Of a DNA stretch of 64,000 nucleotides, positions 49,026 to 57,539 are shown one piece after another. This DNA comes from an uncultured Collinsella sp. (lineage in GTDB: Bacteria > Actinomycetota > Coriobacteriia > Coriobacteriales > Coriobacteriaceae): contig CAUBIC010000014.1 in assembly GCA_958435945.1 (NCBI GenBank), forward strand, positions 3,798 through 67,797, read 5' to 3'. Below the pieces are notes generated by a model that worked only from the letters and a program-made list of their open reading frames with translations, searched no databases and was not told the origin of the DNA. Each line of letters begins with the position of its first letter. Within the stretch, counting starts at the first letter, position 1. The translations under genes and the position numbers were made by a program.

Positions 49026-49748
49026 TTAGCCGATGGGCTCGGTGTATTTGGCGCGGTCGGTGCGTTGGATGCGCTTGGAGACATGGAGCGGGCGGCCGTC
49101 GGTGTCGTAGACGTAGTCGGTGATCAGGATCAGCGCCTGCCCGCGCTCAACGTTGAGCAAAAACGCCTCGTTTTGCGAGGCATAGCACACCTCAAAGGTC
49201 TTGTGCCCCTGTGCCGGCGCGCGATGGAATTCTTGACGCAGCGTGGCGTAGAGCGAACCGTTGATATCGCGATCGATGAGTGCCTCAAAGCTTGGCGGCA
49301 GATAGGTGGTCTCCAGGCACAGCGGCGCATCGTCCAGATAACGCAGGCGGACAAGTTTGACGAGCTTGCTGCCCACGGCGGCATCAAAGAACTTAGCTAT
49401 GCTGCCGCCCGCCTTGGTAAAGCCCGAGTCCACCGTGCGCGTGGTGGGCTTCATGCCCTGACCCTGGACCTGCGCCGTATAGCTCGAAAACACCAGGTTG
49501 TTCTCGTGGAGCGCCGGCGTGTCGGCCACAAAGGCGCCACGCCCGCGCTCGGTGCGCACCAGACCCTCATCGACGAGCACCTTAAGGGCATGGCGCACGG
49601 TGCTGCGCGACAGCCCCGATTCGTCCATGAGTTCCATTTCGGACGGCAGCTTGTCTCCGCGTGCGTAGGTGCCGGAGGCAATGCGGTCGCGCAGCATGCC
49701 CGCCAAGCGCTCGTATTGGGCCAGTTTCTTTTTAGACGAAGCGTTCAT
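49026..49748 (-). CDS. GntR/UTRA transcriptional regulator (GntR1)
   Basis: The 240-residue HutC-type regulator has an N-terminal winged helix (LPSEMELMDESGLSRSTVRHAL) and a C-terminal UTRA effector domain (about 85-240), which usually binds a sugar phosphate. It is divergent from the first SIS gene across 207 AT-rich bases, so it probably controls that gene and itself. Confidence 0.93.
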   Translation of the reverse strand: MNASSKKKLAQYERLAGMLRDRIASGTYARGDKLPSEMELMDESGLSRSTVRHALKVLVDEGLVRTERGRGAFVADTPALHENNLVFSSYTAQVQGQGMKPTTRTVDSGFTKAGGSIAKFFDAAVGSKLVKLVRLRYLDDAPLCLETTYLPPSFEALIDRDINGSLYATLRQEFHRAPAQGHKTFEVCYASQNEAFLLNVERGQALILITDYVYDTDGRPLHVSKRIQRTDRAKYTEPIG

Positions 49749-49868
49749 GCGATCAACCTGTATCTAACCTATATGCGAATCTAATTGAGCATGTATTCAA
49801 TACAACAACAAAACCGCTGGTAGCAAGTTATCGAAAACCGCATCAGCATAATTTCTAAGACAAATATA

Positions 49869-49915
49869 GCATACAACTAGTCGACATAACCAAAACATGT
49901 ATGTAACTTGTATGC
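49869..49915. promoter_or_regulatory. Operator-like inverted repeats between GntR1 and SIS1
   Basis: GCATACAA (49869-49876) and its complement TTGTATGC (49908-49915) flank further TATGTAA-type half sites. This suits binding by the divergent GntR dimer. Confidence 0.45.
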
Positions 49916-49955
49916 CTGTGATGAGCATCAAACGAAGAAGAAAGGCTGATGCACG

Positions 49956-50948
49956 ATGACTACTCAGGAACAGGTTAAGGATGTCGTCTCCCAGGTTTTG
50001 GCTGATAAGGCAGACAAGGGCGGCATCAAGCGCGTCGTGTGGATTGGCGCCGGCGGATCCAACGGCGGCAACTATCCTGCCCAGTACTTTATGGAGCACG
50101 AGGCCACGCAGGTCGTGAGCTCCAGCTACACAAGCAACGAGTTCGTGCACGCCACCCCTGCTTACGTTAACGAGAACACCCTGGCCGTCGTCGTGTCCAT
50201 GCGCGGCACCAAGGAGACCATCGTCGCCGCCCAGGTCGCCAAGGACCACGGCGCCAGCACCATCGCCATCTATGTTGACGAGTCCGGCCTCACCGAGGTC
50301 TGTGACTACAAGATCCAGTATGACAGCCTGGCCGTGGACGAGTCCTGCATGGGCCGTACCAACTCCGCCGTCGTGACCATGATCGCCATGGAGCTCACGC
50401 AGCAGACCGAGGGCTATGCCGAGTACGAGACCGCTATGGCCGCCTTCGACCTGGTCGACCCCATCTATCGCAAGGCCGTCGAGTACACCCGTCCGCTCGC
50501 TGCCAAGTGGGCCGAGCAGAACGCCGACAAGCCCTGCATCAACGTGATGGCTCAGGGTCCGCTCTTTGGTGCCGCCTACGTCTTTAGCATCTGCAACGTG
50601 CAGGAGATGCTGCAGATCGACTCCTGCACCATCAACACCTGCGACTTCTTCCACGGCCCCTTCGAGATCCTGGACAAGCGCACCTCGCTGTTCCAGCTCA
50701 TCAGCGTCGGCCGCAGCCGCTGCAACGACGAGCGCGGCATCCGCTTCGTCAACCAGTACGGTGGCGAGCGCGTCTATCAGCTCGACGCCAAGGAGCTTGG
50801 CCTCAACGACATCAAGGACAGCGTGAGCGAGTACTTCAACCACCTGATCTTTGCCCCGATCCTCAACAATGTGTACATGCGCGCGCTCTCTGCCGTCACC
50901 CACAAGGACTACATGACGCGCCGCTACATGTGGAAGCTTGAGTATTAG
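49956..50948 (+). CDS. SIS-domain sugar-phosphate isomerase/deglycase, FrlB-like (SIS1)
   Basis: The 330-residue protein has two SIS domains like FrlB/GfrF, which split 6-phosphofructose-lysine to lysine and glucose 6-phosphate. Visible motifs are WIGAGGSNGG, SMRGTKETI (sugar-phosphate loop), QQTEGYAEYE and CDFFHGPFEI, ending RRYMWKLEY. It carries no glutaminase domain, so it is not GlmS. It shares this tail with SIS2 (56.4 kb). Strong codon bias. The exact substrate is unknown. Confidence 0.88.
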   Translation: MTTQEQVKDVVSQVLADKADKGGIKRVVWIGAGGSNGGNYPAQYFMEHEATQVVSSSYTSNEFVHATPAYVNENTLAVVVSMRGTKETIVAAQVAKDHGASTIAIYVDESGLTEVCDYKIQYDSLAVDESCMGRTNSAVVTMIAMELTQQTEGYAEYETAMAAFDLVDPIYRKAVEYTRPLAAKWAEQNADKPCINVMAQGPLFGAAYVFSICNVQEMLQIDSCTINTCDFFHGPFEILDKRTSLFQLISVGRSRCNDERGIRFVNQYGGERVYQLDAKELGLNDIKDSVSEYFNHLIFAPILNNVYMRALSAVTHKDYMTRRYMWKLEY

Positions 50949-51087
50949 TTACGCGGTTTTACCAAACCGCGTAACGGATCGACGCTGCAAACCCACCTGA
51001 GCGGCAATCTGCCTTTCAGCTTCAGCGGCATGACCAGAAGGTCAATGCCGCTTCGCTTCAAGGCACCTTGCTCGCTCAGGTGGGTTT
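50948..51087 (+). repeat. Compound hairpin element, copy D1
   Basis: It begins at the stop codon of SIS1. First comes a GTTACGCGGTTT stem closed by a 4-base loop (50948-50975). Then a second long stem has arms 50989-51003/51073-51087 and a co-centred inner stem 51024-51031/51045-51052. The ends are nearly identical to copy D2 at 59487-59625. Confidence 0.8.
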
Positions 51088-51345
51088 TCGCTGGCGTTGC
51101 CAAAGCATCGGCGTCGCCTTGGCCCAGATGCGGCACTTGGAGACGTTCGGCACTTGGGGACAGTCCTAGTCATTGGGGACAGGTTACTTTGCACCAAGTT
51201 GGCGCATATGAACCTGACCCCTTTGCACCAATGGGTTGTAGCGGTAGAGCAGATTTTTCCGCTCGCCGATTTGTGTCTTGAAAAATGTATATAACGACTA
51301 TAACGTAGTATGAAACATATTGGAAACAATACCGAGGAGGCTGCG
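51088..51345. other. Intergenic region with GGGACAG-type remnants and transporter promoter
   Basis: From about 51163 to 51237 there are GGGGACAG and CTTTGCACCAA motifs arranged as degenerate inverted repeats. The TATAACG operator-like repeats follow at 51290-51305. Confidence 0.45.
51290..51305. promoter_or_regulatory. Direct TATAACG repeats before EamA gene
   Basis: TATAACG occurs at 51290-51296 and 51299-51305. The same heptamer or its complement marks the PTS promoter (52577-52595) and the GntR2 upstream region (58718-58724). Confidence 0.45.
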
Positions 51346-52428
51346 TTGAAGAAAAGCAATCTGGGCTATGTGCTGGTACTGATCGCCGCGCTTATGTGGG
51401 GCAGCATCGGAATCTTTGTAAACGGCATTGCGGCCATGGGCGTTTCGTCTCAGAGCATGGCGGCCTTACGCTTGTTGGTCGGAGCGCTTATCTTGGCGCC
51501 GGTCCTGATGTTTATGGGCTGCCGTCCGGGTGAGGGGTCTACCGTGGCTCAGGGTCCCCTGACGCTATTCAAGGCAAGCCCCAAAGAGCTCGTCCCCTGC
51601 GCGCTTGTCGGTATCGTCGGTTTAGCCGCCGCCAACACCTGCTATTACGAGTGCATGCGTGAGGTGGGTATGTCTACGGCCTCGGTGCTGCTCTACACCT
51701 CGCCGGTGTTTGGCGTCATGCTCGGCCGCGTGCTTTATCGCGAGGACGTGACCCCCAACAAGCTCGTTGCCATTGTCTTTAACATCGTTGGCTGCGTGCT
51801 TGCGGTGACCAATGGCGACCTTTCCGGTTTTCATTTTTCGGTTTGGGGCGTCACGTCGGGCGTGATTGCAGGCCTTTGTGGTGCGTCGCTCGCGGTGTTT
51901 AGCCGGATAGCAACCAAGACGGTCCACCCGCTGGCTGTCACGTTTTGGGGCTTTGTTTTTGGCGGTGCGGTTATGGCGGCTATCGCGGCTCCGTGGCCGG
52001 ATGTCGCCGCGGCAATGTCGCCACAGCTGCTGCTGCTGTTCCTTGGCTTTGGACTCATCCCCACAGCCGTGGCTTACATCTTATATATGCAGGGTCTGTC
52101 CATGGGGCTCGAGACATCGAAAGTTCCCGTCGTAATGTCTTTCGAGACGGTCGTTACCGTACTGGTGGGCATTGGTGTCTATGCCGAGCCCGCCGGCGTG
52201 ATCAAAGTCCTGGGCATCGTGCTGGTGCTCGCGTCCATCCTGATTATGAACACCGACTTCTCCAAGCTGCGCAACAGTGTGTTTGTCGGTCATGTTGTTG
52301 AGAGCATGACCTTTAAGCCCAACGCGTGGTGGACGGAGAAATCGCAGGACATGGATCTGTTTAAGGAGCGCACCGGCATTGCGCTGGAACCCACCGTACA
52401 GGAAAGCCCCTGGTACTTCGTGCGATAG
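51346..52428 (+). CDS. EamA/DMT-family transporter
   Basis: The 360-residue protein has ten helices in two EamA repeats, beginning LGYVLVLIAALMWGSIGIF. The TTG start at 51346 is chosen because GAGGAGG lies at correct spacing; an in-frame ATG at 51310 has no ribosome site and is adjacent to the operator repeats. A ~60-residue polar tail follows the last helix. Position beside the PTS operon with a shared motif suggests transport of a metabolite of that pathway. Confidence 0.85.
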   Translation: MKKSNLGYVLVLIAALMWGSIGIFVNGIAAMGVSSQSMAALRLLVGALILAPVLMFMGCRPGEGSTVAQGPLTLFKASPKELVPCALVGIVGLAAANTCYYECMREVGMSTASVLLYTSPVFGVMLGRVLYREDVTPNKLVAIVFNIVGCVLAVTNGDLSGFHFSVWGVTSGVIAGLCGASLAVFSRIATKTVHPLAVTFWGFVFGGAVMAAIAAPWPDVAAAMSPQLLLLFLGFGLIPTAVAYILYMQGLSMGLETSKVPVVMSFETVVTVLVGIGVYAEPAGVIKVLGIVLVLASILIMNTDFSKLRNSVFVGHVVESMTFKPNAWWTEKSQDMDLFKERTGIALEPTVQESPWYFVR

Positions 52429-52576
52429 AGGATTGCGCGCAGGGTCTGACCTCGGGTTATCCAGCCAGCGCCGGCCTACCCGGCCCCAACGTTTCGAGTA
52501 CGTTAAACCCGTCAACGGTCGATTTTCACCCGCGAACGGTCTTTATACTAATTAGCAATATCCGCAACGTATAAGA

Positions 52577-52595
52577 CGTTATAATGACCATAACG
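52577..52595. promoter_or_regulatory. Operator-like palindrome over -10 of PTS operon
   Basis: CGTTAT and ATAACG are spaced by seven bases, and a perfect TATAAT (52580-52585) lies within. A repressor bound here would block the PTS promoter. The ribosome site GGAGGAGG follows directly. Confidence 0.55.
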
Positions 52596-52611
52596 AAAAG
52601 GAGGAGGCAAG

Positions 52612-53535
52612 ATGAATCAGATCATTCTCGCATCTCATGGCGGCCTGGCCGCAGGCGCCAAAGACACGCTCGAGATGGTTCTCGGCGACGTGTCGAACGT
52701 CCACGTCGTGTCGCTTGCTCGTGACGACAAGGAGCCCATCACCAATAAGGTGGACGCCATGATCGCCACGTTCAACACGGACGACACCGTCTATGTGCTG
52801 ACCGATATGCTCGGCAGCTCGGTCAACAACAACATGGTCGAGCTTTCCAAGAACGGCACGAAGTTCACGGTTGTCAGCGGTTTCAACATTCCGCTGGCAC
52901 TGACGCTCGCTATGAGCCCCGTCCCCGTCAAGGGCGCCGAGCTCGCGGCCCTCATCAACGAGGCCCGCACCGGCCTGACCAACCCCAACGCACCGGTCGA
53001 GGCTGCCGCGGCTCCCGCCAAGAAGGCCAAGGCGCCCCGTCACAGCTCCGGTCCCGCCAAGATCGTCCTCGCACGTCTTGACTACCGTCTGCTGCACGGC
53101 CAGGTCGTCTTTACCTGGACCACCAAGGTTCAGGCCGAGCGCATCATCGTCGTCGACAACGCTGCCGCCAACGATGACATCAAGAAGGGCGCTCTTAAGC
53201 TGGCCAAGCCCCAGGGCGTTCGCCTGAACGTCTTCACCGTCGAGCGTGCCCTCGCCAAGATGGACAAGCTCAACACCCTCGGCGAGCGCGTCATGTTCGT
53301 CTTTGGCAACACTGCCGAGATGCTGCAGTTCTGCCAGGGCTACAAGCTCGACGCCATCAACCTGGGCGCCACCGCCAACCACGACGGTGCCGATCAGGTC
53401 GGCGGCAAGGACAGCTCCGTCTTCCTCGACGCCACCCAGAAGGCCGACGTCAACCAGCTGCTCGACATGGGCATTAAGCTCTACGTCCAGCAGACCCCTA
53501 CGTATCAGAGCGTCGATATCGACGCCAAGCTGTAA
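52612..53535 (+). CDS. PTS mannose-family EIIA-EIIB fusion
   Basis: The 307-residue cytoplasmic phosphocarrier has an EIIA domain (about 1-125) with His9 in LASHGGLAAG and LTDMLGSS. A Pro/Ala/Lys linker joins it to an EIIB domain (about 148-307) with the phosphorylated His162 in RLDYRLLHGQV. It passes phosphate from HPr to the sugar entering through EIIC/EIID. HPr and enzyme I are not in the window. It is the first gene of the PTS operon. Confidence 0.95.
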   Translation: MNQIILASHGGLAAGAKDTLEMVLGDVSNVHVVSLARDDKEPITNKVDAMIATFNTDDTVYVLTDMLGSSVNNNMVELSKNGTKFTVVSGFNIPLALTLAMSPVPVKGAELAALINEARTGLTNPNAPVEAAAAPAKKAKAPRHSSGPAKIVLARLDYRLLHGQVVFTWTTKVQAERIIVVDNAAANDDIKKGALKLAKPQGVRLNVFTVERALAKMDKLNTLGERVMFVFGNTAEMLQFCQGYKLDAINLGATANHDGADQVGGKDSSVFLDATQKADVNQLLDMGIKLYVQQTPTYQSVDIDAKL

Positions 53536-53571
53536 TCAACCAGGCTTTTGCCTGACTGAAAGGAGAAGGGT

Positions 53572-54366
53572 ATGAATACGTTCATCAGTGCGGTGCTCGT
53601 CGGCCTCGTCGGCGTGTTCTGCATGTGGGACTCCCGCCTGCTCGGTCGTCTTAACTTCGAGCAGCCTCTCGTTGGCGCTACGCTCGTCGGTCTGCTGCTG
53701 GGCGATGTGCCCACCGGCCTTGCCGTCGGTGCCGCCGTCGAGCTCGTGTCCATGGGCCTGGTGCAGGTCGGCGCCGCCGTTCCGCCCGATATGGTCCTGG
53801 GCGGCATCGTGGCCGCTGCCTTTGCGTGCCTGACCGATGCTTCCGCCGAGACCGCCATGACGATCGCCATCCCGGTCGCCGTCCTGGGTCAGCTCCTCGG
53901 CATCGTGTTCCGTTCCATCATCGCCGCCCTCACCCATGTGGCAGATAGCGCGATCGATAACGGAAAGTTCAAGACCGCCTACCGTATGCACATCTGCGCC
54001 GGCTCCGGTCTGTACGCCATCATGTACTTCCTGCCGATCTTCCTCGCCGTCTTTGTTGGAACCGACCTGGTTCAGGCCATCGTCAACATGGTTCCCGAGT
54101 GGCTGTCCACTGGTCTTAACGTTTCGACCAAGATCATGACCGCCTACGGCTTGGCCCTGCTGCTCACCATGATGATCAAGAAGGGTATGACTCCGTTCCT
54201 GTTCATCGGTTTCCTGCTCGCCGCTTACCTCAACCTGTCCGTCATCGCGGTCGCTCTGATCGGTGTGTGCCTGGCTGTCGTCTTCATGGGCTTCAAGTTC
54301 AACGGTTCCCATGCAGCCGCCGGTGTCGATTCCGACTACGATCCGCTCGAAGACGACGAAGACTAA
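53572..54366 (+). CDS. PTS mannose-family EIIC
   Basis: The 264-residue membrane subunit begins MNTFISAVLVGLVGVFCMWDSRLLGRL. It contains GLLLGDVPTGLAVGAAVELV and VPPDMVLGGIVA, typical of sorbose/mannose EIIC. With EIID it forms the translocation pore. The acidic C-terminus (DYDPLEDDED) is notable. A ribosome site AAAGGAGA precedes it. Confidence 0.94.
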   Translation: MNTFISAVLVGLVGVFCMWDSRLLGRLNFEQPLVGATLVGLLLGDVPTGLAVGAAVELVSMGLVQVGAAVPPDMVLGGIVAAAFACLTDASAETAMTIAIPVAVLGQLLGIVFRSIIAALTHVADSAIDNGKFKTAYRMHICAGSGLYAIMYFLPIFLAVFVGTDLVQAIVNMVPEWLSTGLNVSTKIMTAYGLALLLTMMIKKGMTPFLFIGFLLAAYLNLSVIAVALIGVCLAVVFMGFKFNGSHAAAGVDSDYDPLEDDED

Positions 54367-54379
54367 GGAGGAACACACT

Positions 54380-55213
54380 ATGGCAACCGCAACCAAGGAC
54401 GTGTCCCTGAACAAGAAGGTCAGCCAGTTCTTCTGGCGCTCCTGGGCCATCCAGGCCTCTTGGAACTACGAGCGTCAGATGAACATGGGCTTCCTCTACG
54501 GCATGGTTCCCACGCTCGATCGCCTCTATCCGGATGAGTCCGACCCCAAGCAGCTCGCTGCTAAGAAAGAGGCTTACCACCGTCACATGGCGTTCTACAA
54601 CTGCACCCCGCAGACGAGCGCTTTCATTCTGGGCCTCTCCGCCTCCATGGAGGAGGAGTACGCCAAGGATCCCGAGAACTTCGATCCCGATTCGATCAAC
54701 GCGGTCAAGACCTCCCTCATGGGTCCGCTTTCCGGTATCGGTGACTCCTTCTTCCAGGGCACCATCCGCGTTATCGCCTTTGGCCTGGGCGTTCAGCTGG
54801 CTCAGCAGGGCTCCATCATGGGCCCGATCCTGGCCATGCTCATCTCCATCGTCCCCTCTGTGCTGATCACTTGGTTCGCAGCCAAGATGGGCTATCAGGG
54901 CGGCCACGAGTACCTGAGCAAGCTTCAGGGCGGCGACCTCATGGAGAAGCTCATGTATGTCTGCGGCATCGTGGGTCTTATGTCCGTGGGCGGCATGATC
55001 GCTACGCTGATTGGCGCCACCACCCCGCTGCAGTTCGCTGAGGGCACCGTCGTTATCCAGGACATCCTGGACGGCATGATGCCTCAGATGATTTCCCTTG
55101 GCCTCACCGGCCTTATGTACTGGCTCATCAAGAAGAACGTCAACACCGGTTGGCTTCTCGTGATCGCCATTGTGGGCGGCATCGCCCTCTCCGCGGCCGG
55201 CATCCTGGCCTAG
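54380..55213 (+). CDS. PTS mannose-family EIID
   Basis: The 277-residue membrane subunit has the family segments FFWRSWAIQASWNYERQMNMGF, MSLMGPLSGIGDSFFQGT-like TSLMGPLSGIGDS and a C-terminal membrane part. ATG at 54380 follows AAGGAGG, 13 bases after EIIC. It completes the transporter. Confidence 0.95.
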   Translation: MATATKDVSLNKKVSQFFWRSWAIQASWNYERQMNMGFLYGMVPTLDRLYPDESDPKQLAAKKEAYHRHMAFYNCTPQTSAFILGLSASMEEEYAKDPENFDPDSINAVKTSLMGPLSGIGDSFFQGTIRVIAFGLGVQLAQQGSIMGPILAMLISIVPSVLITWFAAKMGYQGGHEYLSKLQGGDLMEKLMYVCGIVGLMSVGGMIATLIGATTPLQFAEGTVVIQDILDGMMPQMISLGLTGLMYWLIKKNVNTGWLLVIAIVGGIALSAAGILA

Positions 55214-55247
55214 TCGCGACCAAGCGTCTAACCGCTTTCCCCCGGGG

Positions 55248-55280
55248 GCCTGCCTGGCATCCCATACCCCAGGCAGGCTT
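55248..55280 (+). other. Hairpin between EIID and SIS2 genes
   Basis: GCCTGCCTGG pairs with CCAGGCAGGC across 11 bases, followed only by TT. It may be a partial terminator or processing site that lowers downstream expression. GGGACAGTCCC-like sequence follows near 55300. Confidence 0.5.
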
Positions 55281-55412
55281 CCATCCCTATACGTGACAAT
55301 GGGACAGTCCCTTTGTCGCATCCTTAACGGGCCGGCGACTCGGTCCAAATCACGGTAACCCTGCGAGCGCCCGGCAATGTGGTGCCGCAAAAAATCGAAA
55401 GGAATGTGTCAG

Positions 55413-56396
55413 ATGTACGAGATCGACCTTAACCTCCCTAAGCAGATCGTCGCTGACGTCCTGTCCAACCACGAGATCCACAGCGTCGCTTTCGTCGGCT
55501 GCGGTGCCTCCATGTCCGACCTTTACCCCGCCAAGTACTTCCTGGCCAACAACACGGACAAGCTGAACGTTCAGATCTTCACCGCTAACGAGTTCAACTA
55601 CGACACGCCTTCCTGGGTCAACGAGCACACCTTCGTGATCACCTGCTCTCTCGGTGGCTCCACGCCCGAGACCGTCGAGGCCAACAAGACCGCCAAGAAG
55701 CACAACTGCCCGGTCGTCTCCCTCACCAACAAGGCTGGCTCCGCTCTGACCGTCGACGCCGACCACGTTATCGTTCACGGCTTCCACGCCAACTACGCTG
55801 CCAAGTGCGAGAAGCCCGGCTATGCCATCGCTCTTGCTCTCGAGATCCTTCAGCAGACCGAGGGCTATGACCACTACGAGGACATGATCACCGGCCTCAC
55901 CAACGTCTTCGAGCTCTGCGAGAACGCCGCTCAGCACTGCAAGAAGCTCGCCAAGAAGTTCGCCGAGGACTTCAAGGACGACAAGATGATCTACTTCATG
56001 GCTTCCGGTGCCTCCGAGAAGATGGCTTATTCTAACGCCGCCTTCCTGTTCACCGAGATGCAGTGGATCGACGCCGCCGCCTACAACACCGGCGAGTACT
56101 TCCACGGCCCGTTCGAGGTTTCCACCGAGGGTAAGCCCTACGTCTTCCTCATGTCCGATGGCGCCACCCGTCCGATGGACGCCCGCGCCCTCACCTTCCT
56201 TGAGCGCATGGGCGCCAAGGTCGCTCTGATCGACTCCAAGGACTACGGCCTGGCCGACGCCGTGCCCGCGAGCGTCGTCACCTACTTCAACCCGCTGCTA
56301 CACCTCGCCGTTATGCGCGAGTACGGCAACCAGATCGCCGAGGCCCGTCAGCACCCGCTGACCATGCGTCGCTACATGTGGAAGCTTTCCTACTAA
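55413..56396 (+). CDS. SIS-domain deglycase/isomerase, FrlB-like (SIS2)
   Basis: The 327-residue two-domain SIS protein follows the PTS genes. It shows VAFVGCGASMSDLYPAKYF, TCSLGGSTPETVEA (phosphate loop), QQTEGYDHYED and NTGEYFHGPFEV, and ends RRYMWKLSY. It would act on the 6-phosphorylated sugar-amine delivered by the PTS. ATG at 55413 has GAAAGGA. It is more like SIS1 than SIS3 at the C-terminus. Confidence 0.88.
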   Translation: MYEIDLNLPKQIVADVLSNHEIHSVAFVGCGASMSDLYPAKYFLANNTDKLNVQIFTANEFNYDTPSWVNEHTFVITCSLGGSTPETVEANKTAKKHNCPVVSLTNKAGSALTVDADHVIVHGFHANYAAKCEKPGYAIALALEILQQTEGYDHYEDMITGLTNVFELCENAAQHCKKLAKKFAEDFKDDKMIYFMASGASEKMAYSNAAFLFTEMQWIDAAAYNTGEYFHGPFEVSTEGKPYVFLMSDGATRPMDARALTFLERMGAKVALIDSKDYGLADAVPASVVTYFNPLLHLAVMREYGNQIAEARQHPLTMRRYMWKLSY

Positions 56397-56430
56397 TCAC
56401 AAGTAAGTAGACCTTACGGGTTGATTGAGA

Positions 56431-56461
56431 GGGGATGGGGTTTGCGCCCCGTCCCCTTTTT
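56431..56461 (+). terminator. Terminator after PTS/SIS2 operon
   Basis: GGGGATGGGG pairs with CCCCGTCCCC (one wobble) across 6 bases and ends in TTTTT. Confidence 0.85.
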
Positions 56462-56503
56462 GCTCTGGGGAGAGCGTGTCTGTCGCGTCGCAAAGCCCCA
56501 GAT

Positions 56504-56544
56504 AAAACCTACCAAAATAAACCTGTCCCTTTTTGGCAGGTGGG
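56504..56544. repeat. GGGACAG-type inverted repeat, copy E1
   Basis: AAAACCTACCAAAAT is followed by CCTGTCCCTTTTTGGCAGG, giving CCTACCAAAA against TTTTGGCAGG. It lies directly before the HAD ribosome site. A near copy is at 58638-58679. Confidence 0.65.
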
Positions 56545-56555
56545 AGGAGATGCGT

Positions 56556-57185
56556 ATGATCAAGGCAGTGCTGTTTGACATGGACGGCGTGCTGGTCGAT
56601 ACCGAGTGGTTCTACAACCGCCGCCGCGTGGCGTTTATGGAAGAGAAGGGGTTCCACTTTGATGAGATTCCCGATCTTTCGGGGTCTAACGAGCCTGCCA
56701 TTTGGGAGGCGCTGGTGCCCGACGATGTTGAGCTGCGCGAGCGTCTGCGCGTGGAGTACAAGCAGGTCTACAGCCCGGTCCACCCCGTTCCGTATGCTGA
56801 GCTGCTCAACGAGCAGACGGAGCCGGTGATGCGTGAGCTGCACGAGCGCGGCGTGAAGTGCGCCATCGCAAGCTCGTCCTATCGCGAGCTCATTGACGAG
56901 CTGGTGGAGATTGTCGGTATCGCCGACGTGCTGAACTACACCATCAGCGGTCACGAGTGCAGCGCGTTTAAGCCCGACCCCGAGATCTACCTGCGTGCCA
57001 TGGAGGCGCTGGGGGTGGAGCCTGCCGAGTGCCTGGTTATCGAGGACTCGCCTTTGGGCATCGAGGCCGGCAAACGCTCCGGCGCCCGCGTCCTGGCACT
57101 GCGTCCGCACGAGGGCGTCAACCTCGATCAATCGCGAGCCGATGCCGTTATCGATAATCTGACCGACATTTTGGCCGCTCTGTAG
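56556..57185 (+). CDS. HAD-superfamily phosphatase (beta-phosphoglucomutase-like subgroup)
   Basis: The 209-residue enzyme has FDMDGVLVDTEWF (nucleophile Asp), IASSSY, the Lys in FKPDPEIYLRA and IEDSPLGIEAG, the four HAD motifs. It probably dephosphorylates or isomerises a sugar phosphate formed by the nearby SIS enzymes. ATG at 56556 has GGGAGG at spacing 8; an ATG six bases earlier is less well spaced. Confidence 0.9.
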   Translation: MIKAVLFDMDGVLVDTEWFYNRRRVAFMEEKGFHFDEIPDLSGSNEPAIWEALVPDDVELRERLRVEYKQVYSPVHPVPYAELLNEQTEPVMRELHERGVKCAIASSSYRELIDELVEIVGIADVLNYTISGHECSAFKPDPEIYLRAMEALGVEPAECLVIEDSPLGIEAGKRSGARVLALRPHEGVNLDQSRADAVIDNLTDILAAL

Positions 57186-57191
57186 CGTCGA

Positions 57192-57233
57192 TTCACCGCA
57201 AGAAGCACGGGTTCAAACGTTTTTTGCGGTGGA
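57192..57233. repeat. Inverted-repeat element, copy A3 (reversed)
   Basis: TTCACCGCAA at 57192-57201 and TTGCGGTGGA at 57224-57233 carry the A-family terminal motif with reversed polarity, followed by no T-run. Confidence 0.5.
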
Positions 57234-57282
57234 CTGGCTCAATTCGGTTTCGATTTTGATCTGTTTGGCTTCGATTCGGGCT

Positions 57283-57402
57283 AAGTGAGTAGACTTTTTG
57301 GCGCAGGCCGAGCACAAAACATATCTTCCTTTGTAAAACCGCAGGTCACAGAGGTGGCTATTTTTGGGTGTGCTCGGCAGATCGTAAGAAGTCTACTCAC
57401 TT
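57283..57402. repeat. Long imperfect palindrome, copy B1
   Basis: Outer arms AAGTGAGTAGACTT (57283-57296/57389-57402) and inner arms CCGAGCACA (57308-57316/57369-57377) share one centre. ACTTTTTGGCGC and AAAACCGCAGG also occur in the same order in element B2 at 63773-63940. Confidence 0.75.
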
Positions 57403-57539
57403 GGATTTTGCTCTTTGGTCGTGGGGTTGCTGGTCCCGTTTTGGTCGTCGAGAGAGGGCGAATTAAAGCGCCTCCTCTCGCTCCATGCTACAATCGCGAG
57501 CATGCCCCACAACTATATCTGCCTTCGAAGGGAGCCTAC

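Larger units (their letters stand above)
57186..57539. other. Intergenic region with two inverted-repeat elements
   Basis: It contains element A3 (57192-57233) and element B1 (57283-57402). TACAAT at 57489-57494 is a plausible -10 for the YitT gene. Confidence 0.5.

Noticed and set aside
49797..50903. Long minus-strand frame opposite SIS1 (similar ones oppose the carbamate kinase, PTS and SIS2 genes)
   Set aside because: Shadow of codon bias; no ribosome site or family likeness.
50948..51087. Element D1 as remnant of an insertion sequence
   Set aside because: No transposase frame, no target-site duplication visible; covariation fits a structured element better.
51163..51260. Possible CRISPR-like repeats from GGGGACAG and CTTTGCACCAA motifs
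   Set aside because: Only degenerate, unevenly spaced copies with no spacers and no cas genes.
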